Below are positions 1-6,806 of a stretch of 8,042 bases of DNA, piece after piece (the first letter of the stretch is position 1; each line of letters begins with the position of its first letter). The DNA comes from Pseudomonadota bacterium. GTDB taxonomy: Bacteria; Pseudomonadota; Gammaproteobacteria; Steroidobacterales; Steroidobacteraceae. The translations under genes and the position numbers were made by a program. The notes under the pieces were generated by a model, which was not told the DNA's origin, did not search any database, and was given only the letters and a program-made list of their open reading frames with translations. Location of the stretch: positions 1 to 8,042 of the forward strand of contig JAKBCG010000104.1 of NCBI GenBank assembly GCA_021808035.1, written 5' to 3'.

Positions 1-984
1 TCGAAGGACATCAATCTGCGGATCAAGGCCGCGATCGTCGGTGTCCACGCCGAGGACTATTCCAGCGACCGGACGATCGAGGATGCGGACCTGCTCGCGA
101 GCGGAGCGCAGCGGCTGCCCGCGGACTTCTGGGACCGGCACGGCAAGGACGTGGAATCCTGGCAGCAGCAGAGCCGCACGTTCTATCGGTTGCGCGGGCC
201 GCTGGTTCGCGAATGGAAGCCGAACCAGTTCCTCTACGAGGAGGCGAGCGGCTTCGAGGCCATCGTCCGGCGGCTGGAACGCGACACCGCGGAACTCGAA
301 CTGACGGTCGACTACCGCAACGAACGCAACGGCGTCTGGGGCGTGATCGCGCGCAACCGGGAACAGAACCTCGGGCTCAACCTGCTGCTGGATCCACAGA
401 TCGACTTCGTCACGATCCTCGGGCCCGCCGGCACCGGTAAAACGCTGCTCACGCTCGCCGCGGGGCTCTCGCAGACCCTGGATCACAACCGCTTCAGCGA
501 GATCATCATGACCCGGGTCACGATCCCGCTCGGCGAGGATATCGGCTTCCTGCCCGGCACCGAGGAGGAGAAGATGGAGCCGTGGATGGGTGCGTTGATG
601 GACAACCTGGAGGTCCTCACGCAGAGCCAATCGGGCGGCAGCTGGGGCCGCGCGGCCACGAACGACCTGCTCCGCCACCGGATCAAGATCCGCTCGTTGA
701 ATTTCATGCGCGGACGTACGTTCCTCAACCGGTTCATCATCGTCGACGAGGCGCAGAACCTCACGCCGAAACAAATGAAAGCCCTGGTCACGCGCGCCGG
801 ACCGGGGACCAAGATGGTGTGTCTCGGCAACATCGCGCAGATCGACTCGCCGTACCTCACCGAGACGACGTCCGGCCTCACCTACGTGGTGAACCGCTTC
901 CACGGCTGGCCGCATGCGGGCCATATCACCATGGTGCGCGGCGAACGTTCGCGGCTCGCCGACTACGCGTCGGAACACCTGTAG
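1..984 (+). CDS. PhoH-family ATPase with N-terminal PIN domain (PhoH2/YlaK type), 5' end outside window
   Basis: The visible 327 residues are the C-terminal part of a PIN-PhoH fusion protein; the start lies left of the window. The first ~32 residues (SKDINLRIKA..., then AEDY and the acidic EDADLL) resemble the end of a PIN ribonuclease domain. After a linker comes the PhoH P-loop ATPase: Walker A GPAGTGKT at visible residues 141-148 and Walker B FIIVDEAQN at 245-253, with D249/E250 as the expected Mg-binding and catalytic acids. The downstream TKMVCLGNIAQID stretch is also typical of PhoH. Full-length relatives are roughly 460-470 residues, so about 140 are missing. PhoH2 proteins are described as RNA-unwinding and RNA-cleaving enzymes; the substrate here cannot be inferred. 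The reading frame is open from base 1 to the TAG stop. A 60-nt gap precedes the next gene on the same strand, so co-transcription is possible but not shown. Confidence 0.93.
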   Translation, partial: SKDINLRIKAAIVGVHAEDYSSDRTIEDADLLASGAQRLPADFWDRHGKDVESWQQQSRTFYRLRGPLVREWKPNQFLYEEASGFEAIVRRLERDTAELELTVDYRNERNGVWGVIARNREQNLGLNLLLDPQIDFVTILGPAGTGKTLLTLAAGLSQTLDHNRFSEIIMTRVTIPLGEDIGFLPGTEEEKMEPWMGALMDNLEVLTQSQSGGSWGRAATNDLLRHRIKIRSLNFMRGRTFLNRFIIVDEAQNLTPKQMKALVTRAGPGTKMVCLGNIAQIDSPYLTETTSGLTYVVNRFHGWPHAGHITMVRGERSRLADYASEHL

Positions 985-1044
985 AACCGGCCGGACGCCG
1001 ACCGCCGCGAACTTATCGGACGTCCCCGGACTCTAAGGACCACG

Positions 1045-2643
1045 ATGACCGACCGCCGTCCCCGCTTCGGTTCCTGGCTCGCCGGGTGCGCTGCACTCCT
1101 GGTCGGCCTGGGCGTCGGCGTGGCGTATTCAGCCGGCGCCGGCGTCGATGACCCGACCGCCTATGCCCAGCGCCACGTCGGCACGCAAGGAGAACTGCCC
1201 GCGCTCGGCAGCGCGGCGAACGCGGCGATCAGCCTGCAGGAGGAATACGACGCGGGCGTGATCTTCACGCGGGAAATGCGCCAGCGTGGCGAGATCCTCG
1301 AGGATCCCGAGGTCAGCGCCTACATCCAGGAGATCGGGCACGAGATCGCGAGCTACGCTCAGAACGGCCAGCGCCAGTTCTCGTACCACGTGGTCAAGGA
1401 CCCCTCGATCAATTCGTTCGCGATTCCCGGCGGCTTCGTGTTCATCAACAGCGGGTTGTTCCTCGCCACCCGCAACGAGAGCGAACTCGCGGCGGTGGTC
1501 GCGCACGAGACCGCGCACGAGACCCAGCGCCACATCGCCCGTGGGATCTACGACCAGCAGCACGCGAGCCTGGTCTCGACCGCGGCGATGCTGGCCGCGG
1601 TGCTGCTCGGCGCGACGGTCGGCGGCGGCTCGCCGGACGCGATGGAAGGGGCGATCGTCGCGGGCCAGGGCGCCGCGATCCAGCACCGGATCAATTATAC
1701 GCGAGCCGAGGAAGCCGAAGCGGACCGCATCGGGATCTACACGATGGCGAGCGCCGGCTTCGATCCGCTCGCGATGGCGAGCTTCTTCCAGCGGCTCGAG
1801 ACGACCGAGGGCAATCCGGCGTTCGCGAGCGCCTACGGCTTCTTGATGGATCATCCGGTCACCGCGGACCGGATCGCCGAGGCGCGCAACAGGGCGGCGC
1901 AGATCGGCCGGATTCATCACGTCGACTCGATCAGCTACGGACTGATGCGCGAACGGCTGCGCTCCCTGGTCGGCGATCCGCAAGCCGCGGTCCGCTACTA
2001 CCAGGCGTTGCGCGCGAACGGCGGTGGACGCGATCTCGACGACCGCTACGGCCTCGCGGTCGCGTACACCTACGCGCACACGCCGGCGCCGGCGATACCG
2101 ATCCTGAAGAGGCTGCTCGCCGCGAACCCCCGCGTGACGCAGCTCTACGGGGCGCTCGGCCAGGCGTACCTCGCGAACGACGAACCGAAGCGCTCGCAAG
2201 CGGTGCTCGAGAAGGCGCGCGACCTGTTCCCGCACAACGTGCCGATCACGGTCCGTCTCGCGCAGACCTACATGCAGGAAGGGCTGAATGCCCGCGCGCA
2301 CCACATCCTGCTGGACCTGTTCAACGTCGTCGAACCGACGCCCGACCAGACCCGGCTGATCGCACGGGCGGCGCACGCGGCGGGCGATCTCGCGGACTCG
2401 TATTATTACATGTCCGAGTTCTATATCATGAACGGCCAGCTCGAGCGCTCGTCGGGCCAACTGCGGCTCGCGCTCGCGCAGCCGAACCTGAATCCGGTGC
2501 AGCGCGCCCGATTCAGCGCCCGCCTCGCCCAGGTGCGCGCCGCACTCGACGAGATGAAGAAGCAGGACCGGGGACGCTCCCGGCATCATCACTCCGGCGG
2601 CGGGGACGGCGGCGGCGACGGCGACGGCGACGGCGGACACTGA
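1045..2643 (+). CDS. bepA: Periplasmic M48-family zinc metalloprotease with TPR repeats, BepA/YfgC-like
   Basis: This 532-residue protein has an N-terminal signal sequence (basic RRPR, then a hydrophobic stretch at residues 11-30), which places it in the periplasm. The M48 protease domain carries the zinc motif HETAH (H154, E155, H158). The third ligand is probably E225 in the AEADRIG motif. H270 in the following DHPVTADR segment corresponds to the BepA loop histidine reported as an inhibitory fourth zinc ligand. From about residue 310 to 490 the sequence is helical and Ala/Leu-rich with TPR-like repeats, as in BepA, which degrades stalled LptD and BAM substrates. The ATG is preceded by AAGGA (1035-1039) with a 5-nt spacer. 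It lies 23 nt ahead of mlaA, so the two probably share a transcript serving outer-membrane integrity. Residues 514-532 form an unusual His/Gly/Asp tail. The family is secure; orthology to BepA itself is inferred from domain order. Confidence 0.9.
   Translation: MTDRRPRFGSWLAGCAALLVGLGVGVAYSAGAGVDDPTAYAQRHVGTQGELPALGSAANAAISLQEEYDAGVIFTREMRQRGEILEDPEVSAYIQEIGHEIASYAQNGQRQFSYHVVKDPSINSFAIPGGFVFINSGLFLATRNESELAAVVAHETAHETQRHIARGIYDQQHASLVSTAAMLAAVLLGATVGGGSPDAMEGAIVAGQGAAIQHRINYTRAEEAEADRIGIYTMASAGFDPLAMASFFQRLETTEGNPAFASAYGFLMDHPVTADRIAEARNRAAQIGRIHHVDSISYGLMRERLRSLVGDPQAAVRYYQALRANGGGRDLDDRYGLAVAYTYAHTPAPAIPILKRLLAANPRVTQLYGALGQAYLANDEPKRSQAVLEKARDLFPHNVPITVRLAQTYMQEGLNARAHHILLDLFNVVEPTPDQTRLIARAAHAAGDLADSYYYMSEFYIMNGQLERSSGQLRLALAQPNLNPVQRARFSARLAQVRAALDEMKKQDRGRSRHHHSGGGDGGGDGDGDGGH
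2596..2634 (+). repeat. GGC/GAC low-complexity repeat encoding a Gly-Asp tail
   Basis: This is a run of GGC and GAC codons at the very end of the protease gene, including three perfect GGCGAC units at 2614-2631. It encodes alternating Gly and Asp right after three consecutive His residues (514-516). Such a run is prone to slippage, so its length may vary between strains. Confidence 0.8.
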
Positions 2644-2666
2644 TCAACCAACACGGGAACTCGACG

Positions 2667-3413
2667 ATGGCCCATTACCGGCGGACGGCTTGCGCGGCAT
2701 TGGTATTGATCGCGGCCAGCGGACTCGGCGGCTGCGTGACCCTGCCGCCGAACGCGCCCCGCTCTCCGCAAGACCCGATGGAAAGCTGGAACCGGGGGGT
2801 CTACAAGTTCAACGACGTGCTCGATCGTCACGTCGCGAAGCCGGTCGCGCGCGGCTACGTGCACTACGTTCCGTCGCCGGCCCGCACCGGTGTCAGCAAC
2901 TTCTTCTCGAACCTCGACATGCCGACCGTGATGATCAACGACCTGTTGCAGGGCCAGTTCCGCTCCGCGGCCACGGACCTCGGCCGGTTCGTGCTGAATT
3001 CGACCGCCGGGCTCGGCGGGCTGCTCGATCCGGCGACCGCCGCGGGACTCGACCACAATTCGGCCGACTTCGGGGAGACGCTCGGCGTCTGGGGCGTGCA
3101 TCCGGGGCCCTACCTCGAGCTGCCGCTGCTCGGACCGTCGGACCTGCGGGACGCCCCGGGCCGCGTCGTCGACGCGTACACGAATCCGCTGAAATACGCG
3201 TCGAACACCGACGTCACGTACGGGCTCACGGGACTCGACCTGGTGAAGACCCGCGCGGACCTGCTGCCGTTCGACCGGACGGTGAAGAACGCGTTCGACC
3301 CGTACGCGTTCATTCGTGATGCCTATCTGCAACGTCGCGCGTACATGATCTCGCAGGTACGCGCCGCGAATCACGACGACTCGGACTCCACGGACGGATC
3401 CCAGCAGCCCTGA
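2667..3413 (+). CDS. mlaA: MlaA (VacJ) outer-membrane lipoprotein of the Mla phospholipid-transport pathway
   Basis: This 248-residue protein has a short signal peptide ending in the lipobox LGGC (residues 20-23). C23 is the predicted lipidated cysteine, and V24 at position +2 does not match the inner-membrane retention rule. Family hallmarks follow in order: DPMESWNRGVYKFND (36-50), YVPSPARTGVSNFFSNL (67-83), NSTAGLGGLLDPA (111-123) and DFGETLGVWGVHPGPY (134-149). MlaA forms a ring-shaped channel in the inner leaflet of the outer membrane, bound to porins in E. coli, and passes mislocalised phospholipids to MlaC. The chosen ATG has a GGGAA motif (2655-2659) 7 nt upstream. It probably shares a transcript with the preceding protease gene, 23 nt away. 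It converges on the mlaFEDCB operon instead of being part of it. The hydrophilic C-terminus (SDSTDGSQQP) looks disordered. Confidence 0.95.
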   Translation: MAHYRRTACAALVLIAASGLGGCVTLPPNAPRSPQDPMESWNRGVYKFNDVLDRHVAKPVARGYVHYVPSPARTGVSNFFSNLDMPTVMINDLLQGQFRSAATDLGRFVLNSTAGLGGLLDPATAAGLDHNSADFGETLGVWGVHPGPYLELPLLGPSDLRDAPGRVVDAYTNPLKYASNTDVTYGLTGLDLVKTRADLLPFDRTVKNAFDPYAFIRDAYLQRRAYMISQVRAANHDDSDSTDGSQQP

Positions 3414-3420
3414 CGACGGC

Positions 3421-3444
3421 ACGCACGGGAGGTCTCCCGTGCGT
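3421..3444. terminator. Perfect hairpin between convergent mlaA and mlaB, likely bidirectional terminator
   Basis: The arms ACGCACGGGA (3421-3430) and TCCCGTGCGT (3435-3444) pair without mismatch around a GGTC loop. The hairpin begins 7 nt after the mlaA stop and ends 12 nt from the mlaB stop. The 43-nt convergent gap holds little else. There is no long T-tract on either strand, only TTCT on the plus side, so termination strength is uncertain. Confidence 0.7.
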
Positions 3445-3456
3445 TCTGGGCTGCGT

Positions 3457-3783
3457 TCAGCCGATCGACGCCTTCGCCGGCAGGATGAGATCCTGTACGT
3501 CGCTCAGACGGGCGAGCTGCTCGATCTGGGTCGGGACGTTGCGGTAGCTCACGGCCCGGCCCGCCTGCCGCGCGAGGCTCAGCCACTCGATCAGCAGCGC
3601 GAGGCCCGCGCTGTCCGCCCCGGTGACCCCGGCGAGATCGATCGCGTCGGCGCGACCCGCCAGGATCGCGTCGCGGCCCGCGGCGAGCAGGCGACCGACG
3701 CTGCGCAGCGTGATCTCACCGTCGAGCCGCGCGACCCCGTCGCTCGCGGGCTCGAAGCGGGCGCCGGCCGGATCGCCGCCCAT
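3457..3783 (-). CDS. mlaB: MlaB, STAS-domain subunit of the MlaFEDB phospholipid transporter
   Basis: This is a 108-residue protein made of a single STAS domain, the usual size for MlaB. The core reads AIDLAGVTGADSAGLALL (residues 47-64). D57-S58 sits where E. coli MlaB has its functionally important threonine (T52) and where SpoIIAA-type STAS proteins carry a phosphorylatable serine. MlaB binds the ATPase MlaF on the cytoplasmic side and stabilises the complex. The frame stays open upstream, but starting at 3783 gives a protein of family length. It also puts the ATG in a TGATG overlap with the mlaC stop, with AAGGG 3 nt upstream. It is the last gene of the mla operon and faces the terminator hairpin. 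Identification rests on STAS features plus gene order, since MlaB diverges strongly in sequence. Confidence 0.9.
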   Translation of the reverse strand: MGGDPAGARFEPASDGVARLDGEITLRSVGRLLAAGRDAILAGRADAIDLAGVTGADSAGLALLIEWLSLARQAGRAVSYRNVPTQIEQLARLSDVQDLILPAKASIG

Positions 3784-4496
3784 CAGCCCTTGCCGTCCCC
3801 GTCGTGCCCGGCCGCGGCGTGCTTCGTCGTCGAGGCATTCTGCCGCTCGAGCCGTTCGATCACTTCCTGCAGCCCCTTCTGGTCGATCTCCGACGCGAAG
3901 TCGGTGCGGAAGCTCTGCACGTAGGAGATCCCCTCGATCACGACGTCCCAGGCCTTCCAGCCCTGCGGCGTCCGGTGCAGCCGGAAGTCGACCGGCACCT
4001 TCTCGCCGTTCTCGCGCAATACGGTGGTGCGCACCGTCGCCTCGGTCGCGTCGGGGCTGCCACGGTACGGCAGGATCTTGAAGCGGTTCGCGGTGAAGTC
4101 GACCAGCGCCGCGCCGTAGTTGTGCAGCAGCGAATGATAGAACGCGGAGACAAACTGCGTGCGCTGTTGCGGCGTCGCGGTGCGCCACGCCGGCCCGAGC
4201 ACGAGCTGCGCCGCGTACTGGGTGTCGAAATCCGGCAGCAGGACCGTCGCGACCAGGTGATCGAGCTTCGCGGGATCGCGCGCGTACATCGACCGATGAG
4301 CCGAGAGCTCGGTCAGCATGCGCAGCGGCGAGCTGGCGACGAGCTGCTCGGGACCGAGCGATGCGGCGGCGGTCGGGGCGCCGCTCGTGGCCGGAGCGCC
4401 GGTCGCCGCGAACGCGCCGGCGATCCCGGCTGCGCCGAGCGCGGCGCCGAGTGCCGCGCCGCAGAGCGCTCTACCGAACGTGCGATGCAGGGTCAT
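3783..4496 (-). CDS. mlaC: MlaC, periplasmic phospholipid-carrier protein
   Basis: This 237-residue protein shuttles phospholipid between MlaA in the outer membrane and MlaD in the inner membrane. It has a Sec-type signal peptide, with a hydrophobic Ala/Gly/Leu stretch at residues 10-30 and likely cleavage after AFA (28-30). A Pro/Ala/Thr-rich linker runs to about residue 48. The MlaC (Tol-Tol-Ttg2) domain follows, with the recognisable segments LLPDFD (86-91), FYHSLLHNYG (119-128), GWKAWDVVIEGISYV (179-193) and FRTDF (196-200). The C-terminal ~20 residues are polar and likely disordered. The ATG overlaps the mlaD stop in ATGA, and GGAGG lies 9 nt upstream, which fixes the start. The TGA shares one base with the mlaB start. 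Confidence 0.94.
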   Translation of the reverse strand: MTLHRTFGRALCGAALGAALGAAGIAGAFAATGAPATSGAPTAAASLGPEQLVASSPLRMLTELSAHRSMYARDPAKLDHLVATVLLPDFDTQYAAQLVLGPAWRTATPQQRTQFVSAFYHSLLHNYGAALVDFTANRFKILPYRGSPDATEATVRTTVLRENGEKVPVDFRLHRTPQGWKAWDVVIEGISYVQSFRTDFASEIDQKGLQEVIERLERQNASTTKHAAAGHDGDGKG

Positions 4497-4993
4497 TGCG
4501 GTTGTCCTCCGGAGGGGCTCGACGAGTTCGAACCCTTGTTGAAATTCGCGAGAAACTGGCCGATCAACTTCTCGAGCACCAGGGCCGAGTTGGTGAATGT
4601 GATCTCGCTGTGGTTCTTCAAGTACGTCTCCGCGCCGCCCGGGCTCAGTCCGATGTACTGACCGCCGAGCAGACCCTGCGTGTAGATGTTCGCGCTGCTG
4701 TCGGTGGGGATCTGGTTGAACCGGTCGTCGATCCGCATCGTGACGACCGCCTTGAAATCCTGGGAATCGAAGCCGATCGCGGCGACCCGGCCGACCTGCA
4801 CGCCCGCCATCGACACCGGGGCGCCGACCTTGAGATCGCCGATGTCGCGGAACTTCGCGGTGACCACGTAATACGGCTCCGACCGGAACGACAAGCCGTG
4901 GCTGGTCGTCTGCGTCGTCAGGAAAAACAGCGCTGCGAACCCGAGCAGCACGAACAGGCCGGTGCCGAGATTCAACGCACGCGACTTGCGCAT
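4493..4993 (-). CDS. mlaD: MlaD, MCE-domain substrate-binding subunit anchored in the inner membrane
   Basis: This 166-residue protein has one N-terminal membrane segment (about residues 9-27) and a single MCE domain at about 40-118. The domain shows FRDIGDLKVGAPVSMAGVQVG (48-68) and the conserved GLLGGQYIGL (107-116). A helix (VLEKLIGQFL, 139-148) and a Ser/Gly/Pro-rich tail follow. In E. coli, MlaD forms a homohexameric ring whose C-terminal helices line a hydrophobic pore above MlaE and exchange lipid with MlaC. At 166 residues it is slightly shorter than the E. coli protein (183), the difference lying in the tail. The ATG lies 10 nt after the mlaE stop. Its GAGGG Shine-Dalgarno (5001-5005) overlaps the mlaE TGA, which suggests coupled translation. 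Confidence 0.95.
   Translation of the reverse strand: MRKSRALNLGTGLFVLLGFAALFFLTTQTTSHGLSFRSEPYYVVTAKFRDIGDLKVGAPVSMAGVQVGRVAAIGFDSQDFKAVVTMRIDDRFNQIPTDSSANIYTQGLLGGQYIGLSPGGAETYLKNHSEITFTNSALVLEKLIGQFLANFNKGSNSSSPSGGQPQ
4506..4510 (-). promoter_or_regulatory. Shine-Dalgarno of mlaC
   Basis: GGAGG on the minus strand lies 9 nt before the mlaC ATG and inside the end of mlaD. It supports the ATGA-overlap start over any other candidate. Confidence 0.75.
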
Positions 4994-5003
4994 ACCGTGT
5001 CCC

Positions 5004-5768
5004 TCATTTCAGGAAAAATGCCGTGATCAGATAGTCCAGGAACAGCACCATGACCGCCGAGGTCACGACCGTCCGCGTGGTCGCCGTGCCGACGCCCTCG
5101 GCGGTCGGCTCCGAGTAATAGCCCTGGTAGACGGCGATCAGACTGCAGGCGATGCCGAACACCACGCTCTTGACGATTCCTTCGTTGACGTCCCGCAGCT
5201 CGACGGACGCCTGCATCTGCGACCAGAAGCTGCCGGCGTCGACGTGCATGACCTGCACGCCGATCAGCTGCGCGCCGTAGATGCCGATCATGCTGAAGAT
5301 CGCCGCGAGCAGCGGCATCGCGATCACCCCGCCGAGGAAGCGCGGCACGACGACCCGGCGCACCGGGTCGACCGCCATCATCTCCATCGCCGACAGCTGG
5401 TCGGTCGCGCGCATCAGGCCGATCTCGGAGGCGAGCGCCGTGCCCGCGCGTCCCGCGAACAGCAACGCGGTGACCACCGGGCCGAGCTCGCGCACCAGGC
5501 CGATCGCGGCGGCGGTGCCGAGCGCGTCTTCCGAACCGAACCGCTGCAGGAGGTCGTAGCCCTGCAGGCCGAGCACCATCCCGACGAACAGGCCCGAGAG
5601 CATGATGATCACCAGCGACAACGCGCCTGCGTTGTAGATCTGATCGAAGATCAGCTGCGGCCGCAACATCGCGCTCGGCACCTGCACGAGGATCCGCACG
5701 AGAAAACGGATCGTGTCGCCGAGGCGCTCGACCGACTCCGACAGGCTGTCGAGAAAATCGCCGATCAC
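5004..5768 (-). CDS. mlaE: MlaE, ABC-transporter permease of the Mla system
   Basis: This 254-residue integral membrane protein belongs to the MlaE/YrbE permease family. An amphipathic N-terminal interface helix (about residues 5-30) precedes hydrophobic segments near 48-68, 83-110, 140-170, 198-215 and 232-253. The family signature region includes LVRELGPVVTALLFAGRAG (91-109) and SEIGLMRATDQLSAME (114-129), the part expected to contact the MlaF ATPase. Two copies form the membrane core of MlaFEDB and move phospholipid between the inner membrane and MlaD. The start is GTG, not ATG: it lies in a GTGA overlap with the mlaF stop and has GGAGG (5778-5782) 9 nt upstream. The length matches the family (~260 residues). 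Confidence 0.95.
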   Translation of the reverse strand: MIGDFLDSLSESVERLGDTIRFLVRILVQVPSAMLRPQLIFDQIYNAGALSLVIIMLSGLFVGMVLGLQGYDLLQRFGSEDALGTAAAIGLVRELGPVVTALLFAGRAGTALASEIGLMRATDQLSAMEMMAVDPVRRVVVPRFLGGVIAMPLLAAIFSMIGIYGAQLIGVQVMHVDAGSFWSQMQASVELRDVNEGIVKSVVFGIACSLIAVYQGYYSEPTAEGVGTATTRTVVTSAVMVLFLDYLITAFFLK

Positions 5769-6586
5769 GCGTAACGGCCTCCGTCCCGGGCGAGCAATTC
5801 CTCGAAGTAGTCGGAGGCCGGATAGTGGAACGGCACGGGGCCGTCCGCGAGGCCGCCGACGAACTGCTTGACGACGTCCGACGGCGAGTCGCGCATTTCC
5901 TGCGGCGTCCCCTTCGCGACCACCCGCCCGCCGGACAGCAGGAACACTCGGTCGGCGACCGCGGTGATCTCGTGCACGTCGTGCGACACCACGATGCTGG
6001 TCAGGCCAAGCGCGTCGTTGAACCGCCGGATCAGCCGCAGGATCACGCCCATCGAGATCGGATCGAGACCGACGAACGGCTCGTCGTAGAGCAGGATCTG
6101 CGGGTCCATCACGATCGCTCGCGCGAGCGCGACGCGGCGCGCCATTCCGCCGGAGAGCTCCGCGGGCATCAGCGCCGCCGCGCCCCGCAAGCCGACCGAC
6201 TGGAGCTTGGTCAAGACCAGCTGACGGATCAGCCGTTCCGGCAGGCGGGTGTGTTCGCGCAGCGGGAACGCGACGTTCTCGAACACGCTGATGTCGGTCA
6301 GCAACGCGCCGTTCTGGAACAGCATGCCCATGCGCTGCCGGAGCGCATACAGCTGCGACCGGGAGGCGCGCGTGACCGCGACGCCGCCGACGTCGATCGA
6401 TCCGGCGTCCGCGGCCGCCTGTCCGGTGATCAAGCGCAGCAAGGTCGTCTTGCCGGTACCGCTCGGTCCCATCACCGCGGTGACCTGCCCGGGCAGGATC
6501 TGCATGTCGAGATCGTCGAAGATGACGCGCCCGCCGACCGAATAACGGACCGCGCGCAAATCGATGATCGCCGATGTCGAGTTCAC
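5765..6586 (-). CDS. mlaF: MlaF, ABC-transporter ATPase of the Mla system (GTG start)
   Basis: This 273-residue ATPase drives phospholipid transport by the MlaFEDB complex at the inner membrane. All ABC motifs are present: Walker A GPSGTGKT (40-47), Q-loop Q91 in LFQNGAL, signature LSGGM (144-148), Walker B ILLYDEP (164-170) with E169 catalytic, and switch histidine H202 in VVSHD. The segment LREHTRLPE and the C-terminal LADGPVPFHYPASDY are typical of MlaF. In E. coli this C-terminal extension wraps round the partner subunit and helps bind MlaB. The frame stays open to an ATG at 6805, but the extra 73 residues are Arg/Gly-rich and lack homology features. GTG at 6586 gives a length close to E. 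coli MlaF (269), so I chose it. The TGA overlaps the mlaE GTG by 4 nt. Confidence 0.93.
   Translation of the reverse strand: MNSTSAIIDLRAVRYSVGGRVIFDDLDMQILPGQVTAVMGPSGTGKTTLLRLITGQAAADAGSIDVGGVAVTRASRSQLYALRQRMGMLFQNGALLTDISVFENVAFPLREHTRLPERLIRQLVLTKLQSVGLRGAAALMPAELSGGMARRVALARAIVMDPQILLYDEPFVGLDPISMGVILRLIRRFNDALGLTSIVVSHDVHEITAVADRVFLLSGGRVVAKGTPQEMRDSPSDVVKQFVGGLADGPVPFHYPASDYFEELLARDGGRYA
5778..5782 (-). promoter_or_regulatory. Shine-Dalgarno of mlaE
   Basis: GGAGG on the minus strand lies 9 nt before the mlaE GTG and within the last codons of mlaF. It supports the GTG start, and its spacing is the same as at mlaC. Confidence 0.75.
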
Positions 6587-6639
6587 TGTCGTCGTGTCCG
6601 TCCCGAGCGCGGCCGGCCCCCGGTCGCGCACCGCCTCAT
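6583..6639 (-). other. Possible 18-codon leader mini-ORF ahead of mlaF
   Basis: An ATG at 6639 opens an 18-residue ORF (MRRCATGGRPRSGRTRRQ) in a different frame from mlaF. Its TGA overlaps the mlaF GTG in GTGA, the same junction as mlaF-mlaE. The only Shine-Dalgarno-like motif, AAGGG, is about 12 nt upstream, which is far. Short ORFs like this are common by chance in GC-rich DNA, so it is only a candidate. Confidence 0.25.
6607..6629. promoter_or_regulatory. GC-rich hairpin in the mlaF leader
   Basis: Ten-base arms at 6607-6616 and 6620-6629 pair around a 3-nt loop with one imperfect position (6612 against 6624: G-T on the plus strand, C-A in the mla mRNA). In the mla transcript the hairpin would end about 20 nt before the GTG, inside the candidate mini-ORF. 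The pairing is visible; a regulatory role is inferred. Confidence 0.35.
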
Positions 6640-6806
6640 GGAATCGGTGAGCCCTTAAGTCGAAGTCTCTGTCGTCGCGCCCGCCGCGCGCCGTCCCTCG
6701 AGAGTTTCGACCGGGCCGACCGCGATCCGTTCCGCGCGTGGCGCGGGGGTCGCAGAGTCTACCAAAGACTTGCCCGTTCGTCGGGATGCTGGCGCGCACC
6801 GGCAAT

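Noticed and set aside
1078..1089. LAGC lipobox-like motif at residues 12-15 of the M48 protease
   Set aside because: It lies before the hydrophobic segment rather than after it, so it does not fit a lipoprotein signal.
1129..2640. Long open frame of 503 codons on the minus strand opposite the M48 protease gene
   Set aside because: Its product is Arg/Val/Glu-rich with no domain features, and it mirrors a clear protease gene. Long antisense frames are expected in GC-rich coding DNA.
3457..4188. 243-residue extended version of MlaB
   Set aside because: The extension lies wholly inside mlaC in another frame; only the part from 3783 down is a STAS domain.
4318..5774. Several plus-strand open frames opposite mlaC, mlaD and mlaE
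   Set aside because: They mirror well-identified mla genes and their products are Arg/Asp/His-rich without motifs.
6756..6770. AGTCT/AGACT inverted repeat as a second regulatory site
   Set aside because: The arms are only 5 bp with a 5-nt loop, and the sequence does not match the operator core; this is within chance expectation.
5765..6805. Extended 346-residue version of MlaF starting at an ATG at 6805
   Set aside because: The 73 extra residues are Arg/Gly-rich and not seen in MlaF, and this start would place the coding region right up against the operator palindrome. GTG at 6586 gives the family length.
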